DNA from: Sebastes aleutianus
Taxonomy: Eukaryota > Chordata > Actinopteri > Perciformes > Sebastidae
Reading direction: 5' to 3'
Length of the DNA stretch: 64,000 bases
Assembly: GCA_916700875.1 (NCBI GenBank)
Contig: CAKAKS010000062.1
Coordinates: 12,795,960 to 12,859,959, forward strand
The position numbers were made by a program, and so were the translations under genes. The notes below the pieces were generated by a model, which did not search any database, was not told the origin of the DNA, and saw only the letters and a list, made by a program, of their open reading frames with translations. Numbering within the stretch: position 1 is the stretch's first letter; each line of letters begins with the position of its first letter. This document shows, piece after piece, positions 36,123 through 46,626 of this stretch.

Positions 36123-36237
36123 GTTGAATAATAATTACCTGAAAGCAGGTGTATTAGCCTACTAAACCGAATCTGGGATAACCAGACTAAGCAGGTTCCT
36201 GAAAGCACCACAACAACCTATCACTATATGTGATTAG
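35875..36237. repeat. Tandem duplication with (AAT)n and a hairpin
   Basis: Two copies (about 35875-36030 and 36053-36237) share 'ttatgtagcct', an (AAT)n array, 'tagttgaataataat', 'cctgaaagcaggtgtattag' and 'tgaaagcaccacaacaacc'. The (AAT)n array is short in copy 1 (about 35883-35920) and long in copy 2 (about 36070-36122). A perfect 12-bp inverted repeat (36018-36029 with 36036-36047, 6-bp loop) lies at the junction. It is located 440 bp inside intron 1 from the gene 1 donor. Confidence 0.8.
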
Positions 36238-36335
36238 GTGGCAATATTCACCATAACACCACAGTGTGTCCACATTCAATCCACCAAACCCACCGCACCT
36301 TTTTCTGAAGGAATCCCAAAACCTCCCCCCACCCT

Positions 36336-36458
<123 letters not shown>

Positions 36459-36678
36459 CCTCACATAACAGCCTCGCCTTGACATTGAGAGAAAACGCAC
36501 CCGAGCACCAAAACAAACACTCATGGTGATGATGAAAAGAGACGCGATGGATTCCTTTGCGTAAATGCGCACAAAAACACAAAGAGTATTCAGAGAGCTA
36601 TTATATATCCAACATCATGCATTCATGTAATAATAATAATTATTATTAATAATAACAATAATAATAATAAGAACTTAC

Positions 36679-36840
36679 CCTTTTTTTTTGTCTAAAAAGG
36701 AATAGACTCCACAGAGGATACAGATTTCCTACAATCCGCTTTGCTGCATCTGCTGCTGGTCTGTCTCTGTCTCCTTCAGTCCGTCACTTTCGAAACAGCA
36801 GCTCTCCGATTAGCGCAGGTAGACTGACTGTATGCGAGAG
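36679..36840 (-). other. Probable non-coding exon 1 of gene 1
   Basis: Sequence upstream of the GTAAGT donor at 36678. It contains a mini-uORF on the minus strand, ATG at 36749 (MQQSGL, stop at 36731-36729). The transcription start is not visible. The 5' limit given is arbitrary, and the pyrimidine-rich (CT)n tract begins about 60 bp beyond it. Confidence 0.4.
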
Positions 36841-36929
36841 TGTGAACACAGTGATGCTTGTTTCCAGTGCGCTCCTCATGTCATGTTTGCTCCAATTCCT
36901 CTCTCTCTCTTTCTCTCCTTTTCTATTTC

Positions 36930-36931
<2 letters not shown>

Positions 36932-36986
<55 letters not shown>

Positions 36987-37109
36987 TTCTCTCTCTGACT
37001 CTCTAAATGTATGTTAGTAGGTCAGTTGTTGCATAACAGGACGCTTTGGGTGCCTAGTCACGTTTTTTGTTTCCCTCTCTCTCGGCTCTGCCCCCTCCCT
37101 CTCTCTCTC

Positions 37110-37142
<33 letters not shown>
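36932..37142. repeat. Two (CT)n/(GA)n tracts in the gene 1 promoter region
   Basis: (CT)n lies at about 36932-36982 and 37098-37142. GA/CT tracts are frequent just upstream of vertebrate start sites and can adopt H-DNA. Here they bracket the D-box-like site at 37028-37037. Confidence 0.85.
37028..37037 (-). promoter_or_regulatory. D-box-like site GTTATGCAAC upstream of gene 1
   Basis: On the minus strand GTTATGCAAC (core TTATGCAA), about 350 bp upstream of the first donor, between the two GA tracts. TTATGYAA is a recognised D-box variant and also resembles a C/EBP half-site. It is a candidate for auto-repression or PAR-bZIP activation. Confidence 0.4.
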
Positions 37143-37544
37143 ACATTGCCTTCTAATCCTGTTGCAGGGGAGGAGATGCTGGGGGAGGAGGAGAGAGGCC
37201 TGGAGGGGGGGAGGGACTAGGCTCAAAGCCAGACTGAAGACCTATGATACCCATAATAAGTTTAGGACTACTAGACATTAAGAAAACAGTGGGAACACAC
37301 ACACAGGAACGAGCAGCGAGCTCAGATATATGGACATTTTACACCCACAACTGGTGTTTTGGGAAAATCATATTCTCAGCCTTTGTGTAGATAGCAGACT
37401 GTCTAACACACCCATGAGAGTTTCTGAGTTGTTTCATATTAGTTTCCTCTGTAGATGAAAGGCTAACTCAATCTTCTCATCTGAAAGCAAATGAGCATAA
37501 TTTCCAAAAGCTGTTGCATTAAGTGCCTTAAATAGAATAGAAAG
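37143..37544. other. Intergenic sequence upstream of gene 1
   Basis: No repeat family or exon is recognised. It may include distal promoter sequence of gene 1. Confidence 0.35.
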
Positions 37545-37915
37545 CTGTATTGTCATTGTATTAAATACAATGAGATTCACAGTTGCCACTTCTGGTCAGT
37601 GCTTTAAAACAATTACTTGACAAGACTAAACGAGGCAGATAAAACATATAACAGGTAAAACACAGTTATAAAGCAATATAAAATAGGTAGGGTAGATGTA
37701 ATAAATAAATATAAACAGAAGTGTTACACTAGAAGTATAAAATATAAAAATAGATGTAATGTAAACAGAGGTAATTGCACTTGTAAAATAGGTAGGGTAG
37801 ATGTAATAAATAAAATGTAAACAAAGTTGCACTTGAGGTGTATATTGCATCAAGGATATATTGCACAGATAAATGTATTTCACATTCAGTGTATTAATAT
37901 TGCACACATTAATTG
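37545..37915. repeat. LINE-tail-like interspersed repeat
   Basis: The phrases 'tgtattgtcattgtattaaa', 'caatgagattcac' and repeated 'aaaataggtagggtagatgt' (37680 and 37787, giving a 107-bp internal duplication) resemble the AT-rich 'ttattgtcatt...gaaattc' fish LINE-derived repeats. The exact family is not assigned. Confidence 0.45.
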
Positions 37916-37988
37916 TTTGTTCAGTGTCCGTATTTAATGTCCCCTAGTTGTCCTACAGGTTAAGACCTGGACAGTCAGTGTGCTAGCC

Positions 37989-38440
37989 CAGTCGTGGAAA
38001 GTAACTAAGTACATTTTCTCAAGTGCTGTACTCAAGAAGTACAATTTTAAGGTATACTTTATTTGAGTATTTCCTTTTTATGCCACTTTATACAGCACTC
38101 ACTACTCGACTATATTTCATATTGTACCTTTTACTCCACTACATTCCTCTGACGGCTATAGTCAGACAATGTAGGTATAGGTACTTCATTTGGTATAGGT
38201 ACAGGTGAAGGTTACTTACACACAAATCATGACTTAGCTTTTAAATATGAGGTTATAAAATATGATTTGTTATAAATGAACCTCCCGGACTAAATAAAGT
38301 TAGCTCCATCTCAACCAACCACAATATTAAACTGCTACTTATAATAACTTAAGGCATCAGTAATAATAATCAAATAGGCTAACAATATAACATAGGACAT
38401 AGGAGGACCATTATCTCTACATTTTGCTGATGATACTTAG
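37989..38440 (+). repeat. Fish repeat (gtggaaagtaactaagtaca)
   Basis: It starts 'gtcgtggaaagtaactaagt' and includes 'tttgagtatttcctttttat', 'ccttttactccactacattc' and 'gctgatgatactta'. This phrase order is that of a very common teleost interspersed repeat. Confidence 0.65.
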
Positions 38441-38507
38441 ATAAAAATGTAATTAATCGTTTTTAATTAAAATCAATAAGTAAAGAAATTCTATAAATGA
38501 GTGTAAG

Positions 38508-38800
38508 GATGTCACGATACCAGAAAGTTATTAGTTGATACTAGGGCTGGCCAATCGATATCAATATTATATTGATATCATGATATGAGACTTGATATCG
38601 TCTTACATTTTGGATAACGTCATATACCGTAATATGGCATAAGTGTTGTCTTTTCCTGGTTTGAAAGGCTCCATTACAGTAAAGTGATGTCATTCTAGCT
38701 GTTCTATCTTTTACACTCAGTCATTATATCCACATTACTGATGATTATTTGTTAAAAATTATTTTTTTAAAAAAATTATTTGGTAAAAAACAAAAGTAAA
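38508..38800 (+). mobile_element. Two abutting hAT-type end fragments
   Basis: 'ggatgtcacgataccagaaa' (about 38506-38525) matches the end of the element at 57457-58157. It is followed by TAGGGCTGGCCAATCGATAT (from about 38561) with 'atatcatgatatgagacttg' and 'agtgttgtcttttcctggtt', the left half of another familiar vertebrate hAT MITE. The right half is missing. Confidence 0.55.
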
Positions 38801-39034
38801 ACACTAAATCCCATGTACTTCAACATCCACTCCTTTATTACTGGTGTCATACTGTTTTTTCTTAGGAAGTTAAACAGGTCAAAATTCCCTCTCTATTATC
38901 TATTTTTTTCTGCTGTGAAAACATCTCCTTCAAACAACTGGATTGATTCAAGTTTCTTGACAAAAAACTACAATTTTACAAGATTACATTTGAACACATG
39001 ATGACGTTAGAATTTACCTTCACCCAATAAATAT

Positions 39035-39222
39035 TAAAGAGACAGGCGCTAAAACGGAGCGTTTCACACAGAGGGTGAATACAGGTATATTCAGACAGAC
39101 AGTATGAGGAAAATAATGTGTTTTTTGAGCATTAAAGCATGTAAACATGTTTTAGTAGAACCCCAAAATACAAGTATGAACCTGAACATTTTCAGGTTCA
39201 GCATGATATGTCCCCTTTAAGG
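39035..39222 (-). repeat. Dispersed repeat E, fragment
   Basis: On the minus strand it reads 'ggacatatcatgctgaacct...gtttctactaaaacatgttt'-like sequence. It shares 'cattttcaggttcatact...aacatgtttaca...ttcaaaaaacac' with 51735-51825, in opposite orientation. Confidence 0.55.
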
Positions 39223-40030
39223 CCTCAATTACAGACTAAAATGATTTCATTGTGCAATGCATTCCGTTTTAGAGACTCATCATAGGTTTTGTATGCAAAT
39301 GTATGTACAGTATGTATGCAAACAAATAAACCGTAACCATAGCTGCCACATAATTTTTGGGGGGGTAAAAAGTATAATATTTCCCACAGAAATGTCATGG
39401 AATAGAAGTATAAAGTAGCATGGAACTGAACTACTGAATCAAAGTACCTCAAGATTAAGATACATGTTTATGTGGGATGTGTTTCTTCCTGCCCCGTGCA
39501 TGTGTTGCTCCTACCCCCTGCACTGATGGACCAACTCAGTGTTTCTGTATTACACCACTCCCCAGGAAAAGACTCATTGTGCAAAGTCATTGTGTTTTCA
39601 ACTCAGACTAACCATTGTGACACTGGCCTTGTGGAGGAAACCACAGACACTATTGTCATTGTGAGAGCCTGAACACAAGTGGAACATTATAGTTTAATAG
39701 TTACAGAAGCTCGCCTGGCACTCACAGATTGAAATTGTTACAATAAGCTGAATTTGCTCCCACCACACAGCGTCGAATAAGCTCCTCTGGCCAGAATGCA
39801 TTCATGTATTATGTAATTGAAGTACGCATTTTTGATTCATCTTGAACACGGGCAGGAATGCGTGTCATGGTGACAGGCACGAAGCATGGAGCAGGGGAGA
39901 CAAACTATTTTGTTGATTTTAACACTTTCCTTTGGGAAATTAAAGAGCTGGCTTTTGAATAACAGTGGAATGGCTGACAATTACACTGGCCAGTCCAGTC
40001 GCACAGCAGTTTGTGAAATAGTCAGTAGTG
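39223..40030. other. Gene-free stretch
   Basis: No exon or repeat family is recognised. One ATTATGTAAT D-box-like match lies at 39808-39817. Confidence 0.35.
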
Positions 40031-40150
40031 AAATATGTATTGAGTCGTAGGGAGGAGGTCGTGGTGGATGGGTGGGTCAAAAAACACAGGACTTTAGCCC
40101 AGGAGACTGGTGTTTGTGTCCAATGTGAAACCAGAAGTCAACGTCGATCT
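40031..40150 (-). repeat. Repeat family B module
   Basis: 'tagggaggaggtcgtggtgg', followed by 'aaaacacaggacttt...ggagactggtgtttgtgtcc', matches the module at 20375-20465 in the same orientation and at 62755-62830 in reverse. It leads directly into the tandem arrays. Confidence 0.6.
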
Positions 40151-40154
40151 ATTT

Positions 40155-40418
40155 GTCACGTAATTTCCGTACTTAAATTACGGCACTTTCGGAGTTATTC
40201 TAACCCAAACCACAATCGTTTCCTAAACTTAAGTCGTTTTTTGTCACGTAACTTCCGTATTTAAGTTACGGCACTTCCGGAGTTATTTTAACCCGAGACA
40301 CGATCTTTTTGTAAACCTAAGTCGTTTTTTGTCACGTAACTTTCGTACTTTAGTTATGACACTCCAGTGTTATTTAAACCCAAACCGTAATCTTTTCCTA
40401 AACCTAACATAGTAGTTT
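40155..40418. repeat. 88-bp tandem repeat, three units
   Basis: Units start with GTCACGTAA at 40155, 40243 and 40331, exactly 88 bp apart. Each unit contains 'tacggcactt(t/c)cggagttat' (decayed in unit 3) and 'aacct/aacttaagtcgtttttt'. Each unit holds a TCACGTAA, one base away from a D-box core. Confidence 0.9.
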
Positions 40419-40690
40419 TTTGCCTAAGCCTAACCAAGTCAATCTTTTCCTAAACCTAACTTAGTAGTTTGTTGCCTAAGCCTAACCAAGTCGATCTTTT
40501 CCTAAACCTAATTTAGTAGTTTGTTGCCTAATCCTAACCAAGTCGATCTTTTCCTAAACCTAACTGAGTAGTTTTTTGCCTAAGCCTAACCAAGTCAATC
40601 TCTTCCTAAGCCTAACTAAGTAGTTTGTTGCCTAATACTTACCAAGTCGATCTTTTCCTAAGCCTAACTAAGTAGTTTTATTTTGCAAAG
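40405..40690. repeat. 52-bp tandem repeat, about 5.5 units
   Basis: Units start with TAAC/TAAT at 40405, 40457, 40509, 40561, 40613 and 40665, exactly every 52 bp. The consensus parts are 'tagtttgttgcctaagccta' and 'accaagtcgatcttttccta'. It abuts the 88-bp array and shares 'ttcctaaac' with it. The unit is an amplification of a segment of family B (compare 'aaacctaaccaagtagtttt' at 21228-21247). Confidence 0.92.
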
Positions 40691-41774
40691 ACTGGAGCGG
40701 AAATTGACACATGCGTGACGTGTTGCTGGACATTCGTAGGAAAAAGCACAAAAAATGCGTTGTTGAAAGACGTGCTGAGCGTCACTATTGTGACTATTCA
40801 TGACTATTTCACGAACTGCCTTGAGACTGTGTTGTGGCATTCAGAGGACTGTATCAGAGTGTATTTGGATGAGAGCTACGTGCTGAGTGACGGATTTCTA
40901 CGTTTTGTTTTGGGCAGCTCCCATTTAGGTGCAGGGAGGAAATATAAATTGCTGCTTTGCAACAATAGCAACTGTGCAGTTTGGCTCGTGTCAGATAGCC
41001 ATCTTCCTCCATCCTGCTCCAGACACGAGGATGGCAAAGGTCTGCTGAGTGTCTCAGTGAATGTGTACTACAGTACATTATCCACACAGTGATGTAAACT
41101 GGGGGGGAAAAGTGCCTGAACGGATGCCTTGAAGGCTGACGTCTGCTGCGGATGTGTTCATTATCTCCTTCCATATCAAAGGCTGTACTATCTTTTTGCA
41201 TGGGCGTGGACGCTGTGTGTATAAGTGAGTGTATGTGCTGGAAACTTTTTTTCACAATTATCCCACAAAGATGTTCCACATTTCACCGTATCACAGTGTG
41301 CTCGGTGCATGCGATTGCATTAATTGCAGCAATTATTCTGTATAATTGGAGGACGTTAAGGACTTTTCACCTTTGATACTACAGTAATTATCTGTTCTTG
41401 CGTTTGTCCACGCTCTAGTTTGTTGAACACACTCAATAACTGTCGGTCTCAATTAGGGGATTTGTTTTTCTTCATTTAGTATTCTGTGTTATTGTTCTTT
41501 TACATGCACTATCAAAGCCTGGGAATTAGTCCAGATTTATGAAGTTGCTACAGCCGTCTTTTTTTAAATGTGTTTTTTTTTTTTTGCCATTCACACCTCC
41601 ATCCTGTCACACTGAATTATCAGAGGGTAACCCCTGAATGCGGAGCTTCAAATTTGAACTAAATATGGATCACCATTCCTTTGCACCTCTTTGTTTCCTC
41701 TTTTAGCTGGAGGAGACAAACAGCAGTGAAAGAGCAGAGGCATTGGCCGTGAACTTGGATCCCCCTCCCCCCAT

Positions 41775-41827
<53 letters not shown>

Positions 41828-42821
41828 CCGCATCACTTGCTCTCTTTTTGCACCCCATCCTTATCCCCACCCTGCCCAACGTTTTCCCCCCTTCCAGCTA
41901 TGTCTGCAAGCGTTCCCATGGCAACTGTCGCACTGCCTGCCTAGCAACAGGCTTTATCCTTTCACTGGATAAAAAAAAGGGGGGGAACAGAATGGGGGGG
42001 AAGAGAAGAGGGGGTTGTGGCGTTTTTTTTTTTTTATGTGGGTGAGGACGGTAGCGTAACAGCAGCATGTTGCAGTAGATTCATTAAATCAGACTCTTCT
42101 TCTTCTTCTCTCCGCTCCACACCTGCAGCATCCGCCTCGCCTCTTATTACCTTTCCATTTCACCACAGGCTCAGAGTCTATCTGTACTTGCAAAATGTTG
42201 CTTTTCTAATCTGTTTTTGGGAAGAATTGTAGCCAAAATTAGTGTTTATTTTCTTAAATATTAGGAGCCTTACAAATTACAGTATATATCTAATTTTGTC
42301 CCAGCTTCCCAAAATGGATTTGAAAAGCTTTTTTAAGCGTAAGCAGATGAGATCATCTCTGTAGTAATGACATGATGACACATGCCAAGCTCAATAAGTT
42401 ATTAGAGGATGATTTCTCATTACAAACTAGCAATGAACCTGAAATAAGGACATTTTTTTCATGTATTTTCTCTAAATTCAATTGACCTTTTTTATACTTG
42501 AGCATCAGCTTCTGCACATTTCTACCTGCACACGCACACACAAAAATAGATGTTCACAGTTGCTGAATTTAACTATCACTCATCACCATGCCAACTAACT
42601 TGCTGATCTGCAGGAACAATACAAATTGCAGTGATCTATAGCATGATTAATATCCTGTGGGAGATGGTGAAACACAGACTCTGGACTCCACGGTGATGCT
42701 GAAGGTTTTGTCTTTGCCGCCCCCTGCTGACTCCAAAGTAGCATGATTTTTAAAAAATAAATTCCCAACTAAAGCCTAAAGGGAAACAGTGGTAACAGAT
42801 TTTGAGTTTATCCCAAATTTC
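40691..42821. other. Gene-free stretch with CA array
   Basis: No exon is supported. It contains (CA)n at about 41779-41823 and G-rich and T-rich homopolymer runs at about 41970-42038. A candidate frame at 40715-41092 has no domain or homology signal and is not annotated. Confidence 0.35.
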
Positions 42822-43482
42822 TGGGACTGTCAACTGATTGAAGTACAGTATTCAATCACGATTAATCGCATGATTGTTCACAGTTAATCCCGATTGATAG
42901 CACTTTTTATCAGTTCAAAATGTACCTTAAAGGGAGATTTGTCAAATATTTAATACTCTTATCAACATGGGCAAATATGCTTGCTTTATGTATATATATG
43001 TATGTATTTATTATTGGAAACTAATTAATAACACAAAACAATGAAAAATCTTGTCCAAAACCCTCACAGGTACTGCATTTAGCATAAATAAATATGCTCA
43101 AATTATAACATGCAAACTGAAGCCCAACAGGCAACAACAGCTGTCAGTGTGTCAGTGTGCTGACTTGACTATGACTTGCCCCAAACTGCATGTTATTATC
43201 ATAAAGTGGGCATGTCTGTAAAGGGGAGACTCGTGGGTACCCATAGAACCCATTTTCATTCACATATCTGGAGGTCAGATGTCGAGGGACCCCTTTGAAA
43301 ATGGCCATGACAGTTTTTCCTCAGGATTTCTTAGGTTTTCTAGTTTCATATGATACAAGTATCTTCACTTCTTTAAAACTGAGCCCGCTTCAACCTAAAA
43401 ATCGCAAGTTGCGTTAAAGAAATTAGAGCCGTTAAAACAAATTTGCGTATGCGTTATTATCGTATTAACTTTTACAGCCCTA
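42822..43482 (+). mobile_element. hAT family A, near-full copy
   Basis: It starts TGGGACTGTCAACTGATTGA (TIR with two changes) and ends TTTACAGCCCTA. The flanks CAAATTTC and AAAATTTG share the central six bases, compatible with an aged target duplication. It has an internal deletion of part of the 'ctcatcaaaatttagc' region at about 43322. Confidence 0.75.
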
Positions 43483-44144
43483 AAAATTTGTATTGAAATT
43501 CGGGCAACGTCATTGCATAATGACAAAAGACACATTGCAAAATAACCACGAGGATCATTATATAGACTGAATATGACTGCATGTGACCTCATCAAATCCA
43601 ATCTATGCGTTCTTCAAAGACTTGAATTCCCCTCCAGCTGTTATGATAAATAATTTGAAGGTTTAAGTGTTGAGTGATTGACGGCCCACCCACCGTCTGT
43701 CTTTGTCTCTGTCTCGGTCTCTGTCTGGCTGTCAGGGACTGTGGGAGACAAACCTGCCAAGTGCACAGCTCCTCTCCTCGACGCCTGCATTTGTCAGCAC
43801 TTGTCAGCCGAACCTTCCCCTTCTCTTCTTCTCTTTCTTTCGTCTCTTATTACCTGTTATTAGGGAAATTGGATCCAGGCTGAGCAATGTGACGTAATGT
43901 GTGTTTAGTTTTATTGCTGTGTGCTGTTAGACAACAATGTATGTTATATAACAGTGAGGCATTGTTCCCTTCTGTTGCTGTTTAAAGGGTTTAAACTCCA
44001 GTTATGTAGTATTTCAACTTTGTTTTGGGGACTCACTAGAGACTTGTTTAAAAAAAAAGGAAAAGAAAATTGAAGCAGCAGATGCCGAGATATTCTGAAT
44101 TTAACTCCCACTACATTTCCCATGATTCAACTCAGTATCACCTC
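43483..44144. other. Intergenic, 3' of gene 2
   Basis: No exon or repeat is recognised. It contains one perfect E4BP4-type match, GTGACGTAAT, at 43889-43898, about 0.5 kb beyond the gene 2 poly(A) signal. Confidence 0.4.
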
Positions 44145-44362
44145 TTGTCATTGTTTTGTGTTGTTAATTGATTTCCAATAATAAATATATACATACGTTT
44201 CCATGAAGCAGCATATTTTCCCACTACCATGTTGATAAGAGTATTAAACACTTCAGAAATCTCCCTTTAAGGTACATTTTGAACTGATAAAAAATGTGCG
44301 ATTAACTATGGACAATCATGCAATTAATCACGATTAAATATTTGAACCGATTGACATCCCTA
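44145..44362 (-). mobile_element. hAT family A, terminal fragment beside gene 2
   Basis: It begins in the family interior ('ttgttttgtgttgttaattg') and ends at TTGACATCCCTA (44351-44362). It is reverse-oriented, like the 23908 copy, and ends about 80 bp from the gene 2 poly(A) signal. Confidence 0.75.
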
Positions 44363-44439
44363 GCGAATGATTGTTGTGCTCCTTTAAGGTTTCCTCGAGT
44401 AATAATCAACTCACCATGATGTTGAATTTGTCAATTTTT

Positions 44440-44445
44440 TTTATT
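44440..44445 (-). terminator. Candidate poly(A) signal of gene 2
   Basis: AATAAA on the minus strand. It gives a 3' UTR of about 0.87 kb, and the first transposon fragment begins just beyond it, consistent with the transcript end. Confidence 0.5.
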
Positions 44446-45308
44446 TTTAATATGAAAATGTACAGAAAGACAGCAGACATTAAAATTCTTGTCATCACCT
44501 CGGTACAGATAACACAGCAGTAATAAAATGTATTCAAACGGGGCATGAACAGAGACTGAAGTGAGACGTGAAACACCAACACAGTACATGTTACAGTGGA
44601 GCTCCATGACATATGATACATAAAAAGTGATGAGAAACGAGCCTAATGCATGTTTTTGTGAGCCGAAACCGATTCAAAACAAATCCGTCTTTCAGCCTTC
44701 AAGACTAATGGAGGTCATGTCAGCTATCTCTGTGTATTTACTGTCTGTCTCTGCTTGTGTTTACAGCCTCCAGCAGACCTGTCTCAACAGAGGGAAACTT
44801 GTAAAGTAAGTCAAACCACTCTTAACGAAAACACCGCAAACACGTCTTCCATCGGGATGTTTTATAACAACCTGCTGGCTGGCTGACCTCCAGTTGAGTT
44901 CAATGTGGCTTCAGAACCACCAAAAGCTGTTGTCTCTTAAAAAATGTGAGGCGATTTAAGCGAAGCTTGCATTGTAATGATGTGATGTAAACGGTTTTAT
45001 ATGTTTTTAGTCGTCACAGTGTATGGAATAGAGAAACTATTACACACATAACACTACTACAGATAAGACTCCCTGTCTGAGCGAGAGGTGAGATTAAGTT
45101 AAAACAGCAGGTTATGAGATGAATGTTTTATAGACATTTAGTACAGTATTATACAGTATTTGAAACACGTTGTTAAAAGTTTGTTAGGATTGAAAGTTCT
45201 CAGTCCTCGTGAACATCTGCATGGTCCGGCGCTCCTGTTTTTGCGCTGAATTTCTCGGCTCACTTGCAGCTTGTCCTTAAAAGTCTAGACGTTCACAGCG
45301 CCTGATCC
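44446..45308 (-). other. Probable 3' UTR of gene 2
   Basis: Repeat-free, non-coding sequence between the stop codon and the poly(A) signal. Confidence 0.5.
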
Positions 45309-46529
45309 TCAGTTGACTTTGGCCATGAGCTGCTCCGTGAACAGCTTCTTCAGCTGAGCCACCTCCTCGCTCAGAGAGTTGAGCTTGGACTTCAGGTGAG
45401 TGTTCTCGTGCTTGTACTGGACCTCGGTTTGTCCTTGCGTGGGAGGAGGCGGGAGGCCGTAGCCGGAAGCTGAGGTGATGTATTGAGGGGACTGCCTCCC
45501 CTTCCTGCCTTCCTCCCCGTCCGACTGCTGGAGCCAGGGGCCGGCACAATGCCCTGCTGCCGTCTCGCCTCCACTGAGTCCTTTAGGGGTGTCTCTCGGA
45601 CCTTCACGTCCTGCTGTGGACAGCATAGGGCTGCGTCTGGCGTCGTCATACGAGTCCCCGCAGCAGGGGTTCTTGAAACGCAGCTTGTGAGGAAGGTTTA
45701 TCATCAACGCCTCGACGTGGTCCAACTTCCCTCCGGCTGGTCCTGCAGCGTGGTGGACTTCAGCGGGGGAGTGGTGGAGGTCGTAGTTCAGCTCCTCTGC
45801 CCTGTGTGGGGACAACTTCCCGTGGTCGCTCAGCCGGTCTTCGAAGAAGATCGAAGAAGAAGGACTGCCCACGCTGGACCCATCCGGCGTGGAGAACCCA
45901 GAGTCCTCCGACATGTTGCCGGCGTCCCTGGAGGCCCTGGAGCTCAGCAGGCCTGTCTGGTTGTTGTGATGTGAGGCCGAGGAGCTGTGGAGGCCTCCAT
46001 CTCCTCTGTGGAGGTAGTAGTGAGGGGTCAAGGTCTGAGCGGTGTGGTTGGGAGCTGTAGTGAGTGGCAGGATGGGGACGTTGGAGGGTTCTTTGACCAG
46101 GCCGAAGCGGAACTTGAGAGCCAACAGCTCGGCCCTGAGGCGAGCGTTCTCCTCCAGCAGAGCCAGAACGCGGCTCTCCAGGACCATGTCGTTCACGCGT
46201 CGCTTCTCCCGCGAGCGCTTGGCTGCCTCGTTGTTCTTCCTCCTCTTGTCCCAGTAGCCCTCGTCCTTCTTGTCAACGGGGATGAACTCGCGCTTGCGTC
46301 GGATGCTGGAAGAGGGGCTCTCTTTGCGTTTGACGGCGGAGGTGCGGCCCAGCAGGGAGCGGGCCAGCATGCTGCTGGAGGTCAGGATGGACACAGCTTC
46401 ATCTGTGAAGGACAGAGGCTCTCCTCCTCCGCCTCCACCTGGACTCACAGGTGACTCCAGAGCGTGGAGCACAGCCAAATCCTGCTGCTGCTGCCCCCTC
46501 ATATGCTGGGACTCTTCCTCAAACATCAC
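45309..46529 (-). CDS. nfil3-like: NFIL3/E4BP4-like bZIP transcription factor (gene 2)
   Basis: 406 aa, single coding exon. The N-terminal region includes SFTDEAVSILTSSSMLARSL (40-59). RRKREFIPVDKKDEGYWD (77-94) leads into the basic region KRRKNNEAAKRSREKRR (95-111), and the zipper has L117, L124, L131 and L138 in register. MSEDSGFSTP (206-215) and NLPHKLRFK (278-286) follow. The C terminus, HLKSKLNSLSEEVAQLKKLF (378-397), is a leucine-rich coil like the one ending mammalian NFIL3, which gene 1 lacks. The length is close to that of mammalian NFIL3 (about 460 aa). Expected role: nuclear D-box-binding repressor acting as a homodimer in circadian, metabolic and immune control. Met1 and Met2 are adjacent, and Met2 has the better context (A at -3). 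The gene lies 15 kb upstream of, and parallel to, gene 1. The basic region is identical but the rest is highly diverged, so the duplication is old. Which numbered teleost nfil3 paralog it is cannot be decided here. Confidence 0.93.
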   Translation of the reverse strand: MMFEEESQHMRGQQQQDLAVLHALESPVSPGGGGGGEPLSFTDEAVSILTSSSMLARSLLGRTSAVKRKESPSSSIRRKREFIPVDKKDEGYWDKRRKNNEAAKRSREKRRVNDMVLESRVLALLEENARLRAELLALKFRFGLVKEPSNVPILPLTTAPNHTAQTLTPHYYLHRGDGGLHSSSASHHNNQTGLLSSRASRDAGNMSEDSGFSTPDGSSVGSPSSSIFFEDRLSDHGKLSPHRAEELNYDLHHSPAEVHHAAGPAGGKLDHVEALMINLPHKLRFKNPCCGDSYDDARRSPMLSTAGREGPRDTPKGLSGGETAAGHCAGPWLQQSDGEEGRKGRQSPQYITSASGYGLPPPPTQGQTEVQYKHENTHLKSKLNSLSEEVAQLKKLFTEQLMAKVN

Positions 46530-46624
46530 GCCTGTCAGGTGGGTTGGAGTGAGTCTCTCCTCGGTGCTGTGTTGGTGCTGAGTGCTTTGCTGTAGACTCT
46601 CTAAGGATGCAGTAACAGTGCCTC
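46530..46624 (-). other. 5' UTR part of gene 2 exon 2, with acceptor
   Basis: The acceptor AG is at 46626-46625. On the minus strand a pyrimidine-rich stretch ('ctcctcttcttctctttg') precedes AACACTAG, followed by GAGGCACTG. The 95-nt leader contains no ATG before the start codon. Confidence 0.5.
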
Positions 46625-46626
46625 CT

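Noticed and set aside
40405..40690. Telomere-like array because units contain cctaa words
   Set aside because: The period is 52 bp and the CCCTAA hexamer is not repeated in tandem. It is a minisatellite derived from a dispersed repeat.
40155..40690. CRISPR-like array
   Set aside because: There are no distinct unique spacers between conserved repeats, the whole unit is repeated, and the genome is vertebrate.
40715..41092. 125-residue plus-strand frame after the tandem array
   Set aside because: No recognisable domain. The start lies at the edge of the repeat, so it is considered a chance frame.
45483..46581. Plus-strand reading frames opposite the gene 2 CDS
   Set aside because: GC-rich antisense shadows without domain features.
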